A stretch of DNA of 64,000 nt from Sphagnum compactum (Eukaryota; Bryophyta; Sphagnopsida; Sphagnales): positions 24,418,213-24,482,212 of the forward strand of contig OZ234493.1 in NCBI GenBank assembly GCA_965153455.1, given 5' to 3'. Shown in pieces: positions 47,256 to 58,244 of this stretch (the stretch's first letter is position 1; each line of letters opens with the position of its first letter). The notes beneath the pieces were generated by a model that was not told where the DNA came from, ran no database searches, and saw only the letters and a list, made by a program, of their open reading frames with translations. Made by a program: the position numbers and the translations under genes.

Positions 47256-50200
47256 ATCCTTAGAAGTACTCACATGTCCTGCACATTGCTTGCTCTATTT
47301 CCAATTTGATCAGTTGTAAATGTCTTCATGTCTGCAAATGATCACTTTTCTCAACAAGGTCACACAACCCATAAACTTGCTGCAGCATGATTATGAGCAT
47401 CTTGGATTTTCTGTGCCCTTGTATATAAATCAATTCTTTGGAAGATGATTCATTTGGTTAATTGTTCCAAGCTGCCTGTATGTTAATTGATGTTCTTGCA
47501 CAGCTCTAGAAGCTACTCATGAGTGTGTCGTTTGAGATGACACATTTACCTTCAACCACATATTATGATTGAGGATGAAATGATTCAAGCTTTTTCTGGT
47601 GTCTTCAACCCTGCATTGAGCTTCAGTGAAGTCATTTGGTGCTGCAGTTGCCATTCATGTCTATGCTTGATGTTTTGCATTTGCTTTTATGGTTAATTTG
47701 GTGATGTGTGTACACATTGATCAAAAGAAGAAGAACAATTGGTAAAGGGCTCCCTTTCGAGATTCAAATGTAGTAGGGCAAGAGTGGTACTTGAGATCCA
47801 GTCCTGGTGTGCTGTGGATGTGTCTAGTGTAGGGCAAAGCCCAAGGGTGAGGGCATTCCCAAAATAAGGGTGCAAGGTGAAAACCAAGTGCAAGCCTGAA
47901 TTCAGTAATGCTCTCACCCAGGGCTTTATGTGGCATAAAAATCGGTGCAACCTTCAGAGTGGGAGAACAGTGGGGGCTTTACATTTTTTGTAAAGCCCGC
48001 TGTGAAAAAAGAACACCCACTCACAGGGTGGAGGAATAATTGTGGACTATAATGTGTACTCCAGTTACACTACAAAACTTCTAAGAGGATTTTTTGTGTT
48101 TGAACTTTGAACCACCTGATGGCATTGGCCTTTAGTTTCACTGGGACTGATTCCACTCACAAGGAAGGTGATCAAGATCATACAGTTGCTTATATCTGAT
48201 TTTTGTATAAATGTTTGCAAACTTTGCATTTGTACATACATAATTTCGAAGATTTTACCGAATGGCAAGTGTCTCCACCTACATCATCTTGTATGATTTT
48301 TATCTTCTTGCACAAGATTCTAGTCTCTTTCAATGACAATGACTAACTGATTTGATTTAGTCCAATCATTGTTCATTATGACTCTTGAAGGGAGATGGTA
48401 GGTTGTGACATCACACATACTCCAATATGGATCACCAAGGTCAATGGTCATTCAACTCCTGATTCAATCCCATCTTTTAATCACCATGTGATGTCTTAGG
48501 AATCAATAAGGAAAAATATTTTGCATTCGTTTGTCATTCATTTGTACCTTGTGACAAAGGAGGAAATACGAGGTCCTACAATCAACAATCTGATGTCGTT
48601 CTCAGATTGGAACAACTTTGTTTTCAAGCATTGGTGAGAGAAACTTTTGATGACAACTCCTTTCTTGGAGCAAAGTGTGAAAACTTGATGCATGATTCTG
48701 ACAATGTTGCTATTGCCTTCAAATGGCAGCACCTAAACGAAATTGGATGCTGTGAGATTTTTATATATTGATTACAACAAATTGTATTCAAGCATGGGAA
48801 ATTGTGCCATCATACAGTAATATATGGTGTGATCCAAATGGTCTAATTCAGCTCTATGTTTTTCAAGCAAAGCATGATGCACAAGTTGTTGGTCATTTTG
48901 GGTTCAACAAATCCCAAGGATACAAATGGCACTAATGTCCGAAATTATTGTTGAGCAAAACTTATCCAACCATTGGCAATCCAAACATTACCTTGGTGTT
49001 CGATTTCCAAGGTTTCATTATTGACCTTCCACCCTTTGATTCACTCAATTCAATGTTGGTGATCTTGTAGGTTGATTACGTAAAGTGGTCCATTTTGTTC
49101 CACAATGCAGAAGATTACTTGATAAACATACAACCAAATAGTTCCTTTCTCATATTATGGGGTATTGTGAACTCTGTAGTGAGGTAATTCTAATTGTTGA
49201 ACTTAGATTTTATCCAAATCTTTGAACACTTATTTGGGGAACTAGACGTCAAGGTAGATTGGCAACAATCAAAGTCTTTGAAAAAATGACAAATTGTTAT
49301 TGAACGAATTTGTTAGACTTCATATTGGTAAGAAAATTTGATTATAACATGATATCATGATGCAAGCGTCAACATTGCAAACACCTTTATATGTAAGTCA
49401 TGGTGTTTGACGTCAAAGGGTGGAAAAGGTCATGAAATCTATTAATGAAGATGGAATAGGATATTATTGGATATTTAACAAAAATACTACCATTTAATGA
49501 ACAAGTGTTTATTGGCAAGGTTATAGTGTTAACCATCATATAGATGTGGAATGATATGACGCCCTTAAAATCCCTAATATAGTCTACACTCTGAATACAC
49601 TAAAAGAACCACATGGGGTGTGTACAATGCTCAAAATTGTATTTTTTGTATTTTTGAAAAAAAAACCCAAAAGCACAGTAATTTGGATTAGCAATTTAAA
49701 AAAAAAGGAAGTTCCATTAAAATTGCAAAGTTTCAATGCTTAATATTTGATTCAAATTGATGACCTTTTAGAAGTTTTTAAATTACATATTCAAAGTAAT
49801 TATGGATAGTGTTTTTTTTTCCAATTTTTTTTTCAAAATTGGAAAATATATTAATATTGATGATTCAAAGAACAACATTAGTTGAAATTGATGAAATTCA
49901 TTTTTTAACACATTTGAATGTTTTTGGTTCAAAAGTGTTTTTGACTATATGAATTTTTAGGACTTTGAGTTTTCAATATAACTTATTCATTTTATGTGGT
50001 GAAGAATGTGTAAATGCATAATATACATGATAAAGGATGAAGATGTAGTTGAAAATAATTTATATTTAACACACCATTGTAAATTGGGAACACATGATTA
50101 CAACATGTTAAATGTAATCCTTGAAAAAAAACTTCGACATTGATGTTCATAGGTCCTTTTAATGTGCTTGAACCTCTTAGGAAAGGGTTGTTAATGTCAC

Positions 50201-52195
50201 AAAAATAATTAAATTAGGCTCAAAATATAACTTTGATTGGAGCTCATCAAAAGAAAAAGAACATCATCAAGTGCAACATTATCCACCTCATTAATGATGT
50301 CAAATATATAAACCATAAATAAAACTCATGTGAAGGTTTAGATTATTCATAATTGTTACATAGGTCAAACAAATATATCATAATTTGTAAATATCATGGA
50401 TGTAATCCAATATGGATGAATAACTTGTTCATTACCATCTTTTTTCTTCATTTAAAATGAATAGACAATAAAATCGGTAGAAAGGTTTTATGTGTTTCAT
50501 GTTTCCTTTTTGTTCATGTTCAAACCCTTTTTGTTTTGGGTGCATAAGAGTTCAAATGAACCAAAATTGATGTCAAAAAGTTTATTTTTTTGTAATTCTT
50601 GTTACATTTGTTTATGTGGTGCCACTTTAATGGCATGTGAATCATGGAAAGTTGTGCTTATTGAATAATATGGATATTGAAAAGTTTAAAATGAATCAAA
50701 CAAAACTCCAATATCAAAGTTTGATTTGAATAAAGGATGTTTAACAACTTCATTCAATGACACTACTTTTATAAAAGGCTCTTTAATTTTCATAATACAA
50801 TTTATTTCATCCTGGGTCTAAATTCTTTAAGGTGTACCAAAATTTTGTCACAACATCACCTTTTTTTGTCTTTTTTACTTAGTTTTTTTTTACCATGTAA
50901 AGATACATTTATTGATGATTATGATGGAATTTAGAATTGTAATGGTTCAAAATATAGTCCTTTTAAAAAAATTGACAACTTTTGACTCATTATTTTTTAT
51001 GGGGATCAAAATATAGGGTAAAAAAGGATTGCAGTAAGGACTAGGCCCTTTTTCATCCTGTGTGGTACACTTTAAAGGATTTTCACCCCCCTTAATTTTT
51101 TTATAGTAATAGCGTATTATTAGACACATAAAAAAAACACTTAAATTTTCATATTTTTTTGATTTTGTGTTTATTAAAAATTAAGGTTTAAGAAAAGTTC
51201 ATGAGTCCTTTTCAACATGAAAAAATGTGATGCAATGTATACGTTGTTTAGAAAAAACTTGTAACTTATAACATAAAAGAATAGACTTGAAAATGTTAAC
51301 ATGTTTTGGTATGATTTGAAATTACATGACAAATTTTCAAGACGAAACACAAAATCTGGCAAAATCTATGCACTTTCAAAAATTCATATTTCTCCAAATT
51401 TGATTATAAAAAAACATATTACATATTGAGGCAACTATAAATGCAAAATATATAAAGTTCAAAACATTTCATTTGAAAATTCCTCTTGAAGAAAACATGT
51501 TTTTTGGGAAAAAGGACCCCAAAAGGACAATAGTCCTAAATGCAAAGTAAACACATTGGCTCATTATATGTTGTTTGGACCCTTTTGGTTTGTCATAATT
51601 TTGATGCCCATGAAACTGCCCTTTAATCAAACATACAACCATAATAATTTGGAAAAGAATTATGAGGATGGAACAACACCACTCAAACTAAGGTTTGGAT
51701 TTGCATGTTTTTGTTTTGTAAGGGAAGAAGACCATATATGAAACTGATTTCATTTCTCAATGCTTTGTTTATGTGCTTACCATAACTAGGTTCACAAATA
51801 TGTTTCTTGAGCAAGTTTGATTTGAATTTACACATACATAACTATTTAGTGCATTTGTTTAGGTACATGTTTTTATTTCTAAATCTTGTTTCCTTAGATG
51901 CTGAAAATTTTGTTTGAAAATAAATTGATTTAGTTTCAATTTGTATTGACTTTAAATCAATAAACCAAACAAATAACCCATGGCCATAGATAATTGAATG
52001 GCCATATGACAAGCAAACAAAACCATAAAGTACCATCTAGGGTGAATAGGTTACATAACAGCCTAGTTCAAAGGAATTATGTATAATCTTCTATTTTATT
52101 TTTGGTCATGAAGCCACTTTGTAATAATTAGAATTGAGAACATAGGTTAATGGTATGATTGTGGTTATGATTTATATAAAATGAGAAAGCATATT
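47256..52195. other. AT-rich intergenic region
   Basis: Nearly 5 kb with no supported gene. Open frames are short and AT-driven; homopolymer A/T runs are common from 49600. No terminal repeats or LTRs were seen. Confidence 0.5.
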
Positions 52196-53171
52196 ACATA
52201 TAGTAAAGGAACAATGAAGCTTCCCCTGAAGCCGGACGGATAGTCGCCTCTTTGACCTTCCTTACTATTCTATTCACAAAGAGAACAGACACACGTGCAG
52301 GCGTGCACGCAAGAGAGCAGATTATCAAGAAAGACGGCGAGCGAGACAGTAAGGATGGCAATTCCGACTATTTAGATTCTCAAAGAAAATAGACAGACGT
52401 GCATGCACGCACACACACACACACAAAAACACATATTGAAAAGGTCACGAGAGGTTGTCGTCTGCTGCATTTGTGGCACACGTCTGATAGGGCTAGCAGC
52501 AGTGTGTACAAGTGTGGTGGGATGGTGCACTTGATGATGCAACCCTGCACTTACACTTTGTAGAAGCTATATATTAAGCACTTACACTTTGTAGAAGCTA
52601 TATATTAAGAGGAACTTGCACATGGCTTTCGCAACGCCAACCTGAGATCTTACTGTTTTGCAGGCCCCGTGTTGCAAGCAGCAGCAACAGCAACTTCTGC
52701 ACGTCCGCACGCCAACCTGAGATCTTAGTGTTTCGGTACTTTCACAACCTTTCTCTATGATGCCGTTGGTGTGAGCTTTTGGTACAACTTTGTTGCGATG
52801 CATGGCTGCTTTTAATTATTTCACGTTTTTTTGTTTTCTTTTTGTTTTGTTGTCATTATCGTCGCCTACAGATTACAGAATCAGGTTCGGCGATGTAATT
52901 TTCGAGATTCATGACAACTATCGATCGACTCTTTCGACCCATCACTGTCTCCGCGTGGATCCATCGACGGATCTTGGCCTGCAAGGTCCGGTGTTGCAAG
53001 CAGCAGCAACAGCAACTTCTGCACGTCCGCACGCCAACCTGATAAGTCCATTCTCATCTTTATGCAGTAGATGTGTGGTTGTTCATACCTTCTGCAGAGA
53101 AGCATGTGTTATTAATCTGTGTTCGGGATGCTTTTGTTTTGCAGTGTGACAAGTGTGGTGACATTGCAGAC
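52196..53171 (+). repeat. left terminal inverted repeat (976 bp)
   Basis: Contains, from the outside in: the AGTAAAGGAACAATGAAGC end, a (CA)n run at about 52408-52424, a 28-bp tandem duplication (CTTACACTTTGTAGAAGCTA unit, twice), and a GC-rich unit of about 50 bp (TTGCAAGCAGCAGCAACAGC through CACGCCAACCTGA) at about 52673-52725 and again at 52994-53042. It ends at GACATTGCAGAC. Confidence 0.92.
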
Positions 53172-53580
53172 CTAGGAGCCATCAGCATCAGATTGTCTGA
53201 GGGTTGGAATCCCTGTACCTGCTGCCCAATCTTGCCCTGACCTGAATTGTCATTGGCACATGTTAGATTTGCTACACATTAAAAGCCTCTGATACATTAT
53301 TCCTTTGCTATCACTAATGGTTGTTTATCATGTCATTCAAACCTTGCTAATCCTACATTTTACCAATTCTTTCTTGATTTGCAGAGCTTGAGAACCAGAT
53401 TATGTGACAAGAATTCATTGAATTAGGAACTGCATACGAAGGCAATGTTAGGTCCTCAGTCTACTTGCTTTTGCTGTCATTGGTTGTGTAGGCATGAAGC
53501 TAAGTGTGGAGGAGCTTATCAGAAGACTCCTGAACCTGCAGCATGCACAGGAACACACAAGCATTGTCCTAAAAGTCCAG
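53160..53580 (+). pseudogene. exon-like fragments inside the long-TIR element
   Basis: TTTTGCAG at the inner arm edge is followed by a block reading CDKCGDIAD. Further on, an AG at 53490-53491 precedes 53492-53580, which reads MKLSVEELIRRLLNLQHAQE with more, and ends CCAG|GTAGAA. Both look like splice-bounded exons of a host gene. I cannot name the gene. Confidence 0.4.
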
Positions 53581-53697
53581 GTAGAAATGATTTTGCAGTT
53601 GAGTTTAAGGGGAGTTTGATTTTGGGCCTACACACGGGTTTTAGTCTTCTGTCTTTGTTTTGTTTGTCCATATGCTTATCACCCAGTTGGTCATTTG

Positions 53698-53786
53698 GTG
53701 AAATATTTGAGTTTCCGTAATTCTTCTTTTGCTAGAATATTATAAGTTTATAATATGGTGAAGGATTTTGGATTTCTTTTAGAGCG
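53698..53786 (+). repeat. direct repeat copy 1 in the long-TIR element
   Basis: GGTGAAATATTTGAGTTTCC through GGTGAAGGATTTTGGATTT and TTTTAGAG, almost identical to 55182-55270. Confidence 0.9.
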
Positions 53787-53959
53787 ATGGTGCTCCCCCA
53801 TGTAATGGCCTAAATAATGAAGAAATAGCTGCTGCCATGGTTTCTCCACATGGCTGCTCTGTGGCAGCTGATGCCCCCCTTGCCCCCCCAAGCCTAAGTG
53901 TCTGTTTTAAAATATCTCAAAAAGAGGTCATATATATATATATATATATAATATTTTCA

Positions 53960-54500
53960 TTCAAGTTTAGAAAAAAGTTGATATTGAGAATTTGGAAAAT
54001 TTTCCAAAAACTTAACAAATTTAGTCAAGACAGTAGAAAAGCTGAAATTTGTGTTTTCAAGAGTTTGGTGAATTTTTGTAATCTTTTGTCAAAATTTTCC
54101 AAATTTGCAGTAACAAAACAGAACTTTCCAATTCTTTCAAAGTTTGATGAAAATTTCCAACTTTTTTGTCATTTTTTTTTCTGAATTTGCAGTAAAAGAA
54201 TAGGGTTTTTCAAGTCTTTAATTTTCAGTTAGAATTTTCCAATTTTGTGGTTCCAAGAGTTTGGTGAAATTCCCCAATTCTTTGGTCAATTCTTCCCCAA
54301 ATTTGCATCTATTAAAAAAATCCACTTCTCTCAAGATTTGTGGTTTCAGTAGTTTGGCGATTATTTCCAAATTTTTGTCATTATTTCCCAAATTTGCAGT
54401 AAAAAAATGATATTTCCCAATTCTGCCAATTTTGTGCTTTTGAGAGTTTGGTGAATTTTCCAATTTTGTTTTCAAATTTTTTTGAATTTCCAGTATTAAA
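53960..54500. repeat. degenerate tandem repeat with AATTTGCAGTAA and GAGTTTGGTGAA motifs
   Basis: AATTTGCAGTAA-like strings recur near 54104, 54184, 54299 and 54393, alternating with AATTTTCCAA and GAGTTTGGTGAATTT. The spacing is uneven, about 80-115 bp, which suggests an old tandem array. Confidence 0.6.
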
Positions 54501-55181
54501 AAAACAAAAAACCAGAAATTCCCCCCTCCTGCCCCACTCCACACCACCCAAGAAGAAGGAGCCATTCCCAGATTCTCCCCCATGCATGAAATGTGGAGGA
54601 TGAATTTCAGACTTAAAAAGCTTCTCCACAGACGGCAGGAAAATGGCCTGTAGTTAGTAGTTTTGAATGAAGTACAGTCTTTAAGCACTAGGTTTGGAGT
54701 TTGGACCTTGGACCTGAAAATACGCACTATATGAAAATCTTTCACTTAGTACTCTCCAACTTTTCATGCTTATGTGCGGGTATTGAGAAATAATTAACAC
54801 TCAATGTTGTATGTGGTAAACACTCATAGACACACAACATGTGAGGGAGGGGTTCTACTTGGGTCTATTCCAATGCATGACCTGCAGCTCCACACTATTG
54901 ATTCACAGTACTTGGGATGGCCAGGAGCTCCTGGAGAGATGGTTCTCAATTTAGTGCTGGGCATCTACCAAAATCAGACCAATCTTTTGTTTTTGGCAAA
55001 ACTTTGCCAAATTTCAACCTGAAAAATATGATTTTGACCTATACAGAAGATTTTTCATGGAAAAAATGACCCAAATTCGCCAGATTTCCAAAAACTAAAA
55101 TCCAAATCTCAAGGTTTTTATGATAAGTTCCAGTAGGTAGGCAAGAATATAGAGGATTTTTTTGAAGATTATATTTTGGCA

Positions 55182-55270
55182 TGGTGAAATATTTGAGTTT
55201 CCGTAATTCTTCTTTTGCCAGAATATTATAGTGTATAACATGGTGAAGGATTTTGGATTTATTTTAGAGG
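55182..55270 (+). repeat. direct repeat copy 2 in the long-TIR element
   Basis: Second copy of the 53698 unit, lying about 60 bp before the internal partial arm. GAGGATTTTTTTGAAGATTA also occurs twice around it (55151 and 55267). Confidence 0.9.
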
Positions 55271-55328
55271 ATTTTTTTGAAGATTATATTCTGCCATTTT
55301 TCTTACCAGATTTGGTGCCTTTTTTTTA

Positions 55329-55739
55329 TTACATATAGTAAAGGAACAATGAAGCTTCCCTTTAATCTGGACAGACAATAGCATTAGGCCTTTCTTACTA
55401 TTCTATTCACAAAGAGAACAGACACACGTGCAGGCGCGCACGCAAGAGAGCAGATGATCAAGAAAGATGGCGAGCGAGACAGTAAGGATGGCAATTCCGG
55501 CTATTTAGATTCTCAAAGAAAACAAACAGACGTGCATGCACGCACACACACACACACACACAAAAACACAGATTGAAAAGGTTGCGAGAGGTTGTCGTCT
55601 GCTGCATCTGTGGCACACGTCTGATAGGGCTAGCAACAATGTGTACAAGTGTGGTGGGATGGTGCACTTGATGATGCAACCCTGCACTTACACTTTGTAG
55701 AAGCTATATTAAGAGGAACTTGCACATGGCTTTCGCAAC
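55329..55739 (+). repeat. internal partial third arm of the long-TIR element
   Basis: Begins TTACATATAGTAAAGGAACA and follows the left arm as far as CATGGCTTTCGCAACT, where similarity stops. It lacks the 28-bp duplication and all the GC-rich inner part. It is more diverged, for example around CTTTAATCTGGACAGACAAT, so it is older than the outer arms or from a relative. Confidence 0.9.
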
Positions 55740-56632
55740 TCATTATTTTCCAAGACGATGCGGCTCTGCTTCAATATAGTCCAATTGTGTGATTCTAAAC
55801 TTTTTATCCAATTTAATTCAATTAACAATAAGAAGAAAAAAATGTAAAATTGGTGGTGTGATCAATTAGTTATAATCAATGTCCAAATTGAAGTTTAGGC
55901 TTTAGTCAAATGGGTGTTTGCACACTATGGTGACCTTATATGGACGTCATAAGGGTAGGTTTTCTATATTCCCTACATAGAAGAAAATAAATAAAATAAA
56001 ATTCATTGAAATAAGAGAAAAAGGGACTCACTTATTTAAAAATATCATAATCAACCTTCCAAGAATGAAAAAATCAATCAAAATCGTGGATAACCAATAA
56101 GTAATGAACTTTTGAATTTTTGCCCACACTTTTTGTCACACTTGCAAAACTCATGGATATGACCTTTTATCTTACAATGTGTTAGTTTTATGTGTTTGGA
56201 ATTTTGGGATATTGGATGAATCATGTTTTAAAAATTAAAGATCCATTGAATGAATGGAATGTGATTTTAATTTACTAGGTTGAGCCCCGTGCATAATGCA
56301 CAGGTGTGTGTATTTGACGGTACATATTACAAAATGATGCTCAATGATATTGGTGTCGCAGTTACTTTGTTTATTTTAAATAAAAAATCTAGTAAGATAA
56401 TTTAGCCAAATTTGTGAGTTGATATGCTTTGGAGTGGTCTGGATCTTTATCCTGTCCTCTTTTTTTGCTTCTCATGTATGCCCTATGTTTTAGTTTACAG
56501 CTATCATTGCTGATGAGGACATTTTATCATGGTTTGTGTTGCTTATGTGGTGTGCACTGTGCACATGCTTCAGTGGACAAAGGAGGCTCTGGATATTGCT
56601 GAAGCATGCACATAATTACAACAGAAGGGTAA
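55740..56632. other. AT-rich interior of the long-TIR element
   Basis: No gene recognised. The part before 56280 is very AT-rich and differs in composition from the arms. The right part leads into exon-like sequence. Confidence 0.4.
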
Positions 56633-57239
56633 CTATTCAACTCAAAAAATACAGAAACTCTTGAGGAAGGAGGTCAGTTTGTAATGCACTTACAGCAAGA
56701 GCTGAAGTCAGCAAAAGCTGCACTAGAAGGAGAGCAAGCCTGTAGAAGAGAATTGGAAGAAAAAATTGATTGTTTTAGAAGTGATCCAACAAATAGAGAA
56801 AACATGCATCATGAGACAAAAATTGGGTCTAAAGCATTGAGTCCGGTGACAAAAATTAGCGATCATCACCCCACCTGCTATCGATCATGTGGAGGTAAAC
56901 TATAGGATAGCTACCAAGAAGTCGGAAGCTGCTACTGTAGCGGCAGCAACCGTAACATCTCTTGGAACTCTTTTAAAGGGTACTATTGCAGGATCACATG
57001 ATGAATCTGCACCAGGATCAAATGGATCGACATTTGAACACACTGCAAAGCCACAAGTAAACTACTCATTAACTTGTCGACGTAAGAATAATTATCCAGT
57101 TGCTGTAGCAGTAGCAGCGGGTAGATCAAAGTTCGCCCTCAACAGCCAGTTTGCAAAAGGAACCATAGGTCCAGGATTCAAAACCTCATCCCCAGGCCAG
57201 AATAGCATACGTGTGAAAATGAAGGGAAGATGGCAGTGA
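56633..57239 (+). pseudogene. captured coiled-coil gene fragment, frameshifted
   Basis: An open block from 56633 reads QQELKSAKAALEGEQACRRE and on to LEEKIDCFRSDP, a coiled-coil-like, charged heptad pattern. Near 56862 the frame shifts by one base, and the reading continues as AIDHVEVNYRIATKKSEAAT to a stop at 57237-57239 (ending VKMKGRWQ). An in-frame acceptor (ACTTACAG) lies before QELKS. It sits just inside the right arm. I cannot identify the parent gene; it has a single break and is otherwise well preserved. Confidence 0.5.
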
Positions 57240-57268
57240 TCATTTGAAAGCTCCTGGGTCCTTGATCT

Positions 57269-58244
57269 GTCTGCAATGTCACCACACTTGTCACACTGCA
57301 AAACAAAAGCATCCCGAACACAGATTAATAACACATGCTTCTCTGCAGAAGGTATGAACAACCACACATCTACTGCATAAAGATGAGAATGGACTTATCA
57401 GGTTGGCGTGCGGACGTGCAGAAGTTGCTGTTGCTGCTGCTTGCAACACCGGACCTTGCAGGCCAAGATCCGTCGATGGATCCATGCGGAGACAGTGATG
57501 GGTCGAGAGAGTCGATTGATAGTTGTCGTGAATCCCGAAAATTACATCGACGAACTTGATTCTGTAATCTGTAGGCGACGATAATGACAACAAAACAAAA
57601 AGAAAACAAAAAAACGTGAAATAATTAAAAGCAGCCATGCATCGCAACAAAGTTGTACCAAAAGCTCACACCAACGGCATCATAGAGAAAGGTTGTGAAA
57701 GTACCGAAACACTAAGATCTCAGGTTGGCGTGCGGACGTGCAGAAGTTGCTGTTGCTGCTGCTTGCAACACGGGGCCTGTAAAACAGTAAGATCTCAGGT
57801 TGGTGTTGCGAAAGCCATGTGCAAGTTCCTCTTAATATATAGCTTCTACAAAGTGTAAGTGCTTAATATATAGCTTCTACAAAGTGTAAGTGCAGGGTTG
57901 CATCATCAAGTGCACCATCCCACCACACTTGTACACACTGCTGCTAGCCCTATCAGACGTGTGCCACAAATGCAGCAGACGACAACCTCTCGTGACCTTT
58001 TCAATCTGTGTTTTTGTGTGTGTGTGTGTGTGTGCATGCACGTCTGTCTGTTTTCTTTGAGAATCTAAATAGCCGGAATTGCCATCCTTACTGTCTCGCT
58101 CGCCGTCTTTCTTGATAATCTGCTCTCTTGCGTGCACGCCTGCACGTGTGTCTGTTCTCTTTGTGAATAGAATAGTAAGGAAGGTCAAAGAGGCGACTGT
58201 CCGTCTGGCTTCAGGGGAGGCTTCATTGTTCCTTTACTATATGT
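57269..58244 (-). repeat. right terminal inverted repeat (976 bp)
   Basis: A mirror image of the left arm, including the same 28-bp duplication and the two copies of the GC-rich unit, so these formed before or during the arm duplication. About 20 differences were noted by eye; most are transitions. Confidence 0.92.

Larger units (their letters stand above)
52196..58244. mobile_element. long-TIR DNA transposon (MULE-like or foldback type), about 6 kb, non-autonomous
   Basis: Arms 52196-53171 and 57269-58244 are inverted copies of 976 bp each, about 98% identical by eye. The outer ends read ACATATAGTAAAGGAACAAT. The interior (53172-57268) holds a third partial arm, a pair of direct repeats, a degenerate AATTTGCAGTAA-type repeat and exon-like fragments. 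No transposase is visible. Long TIRs plus captured gene pieces are typical of Mutator-like elements (Pack-MULEs) and foldback elements, but no clear 8-11 bp target duplication could be found, so the superfamily is open. Confidence 0.8.
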
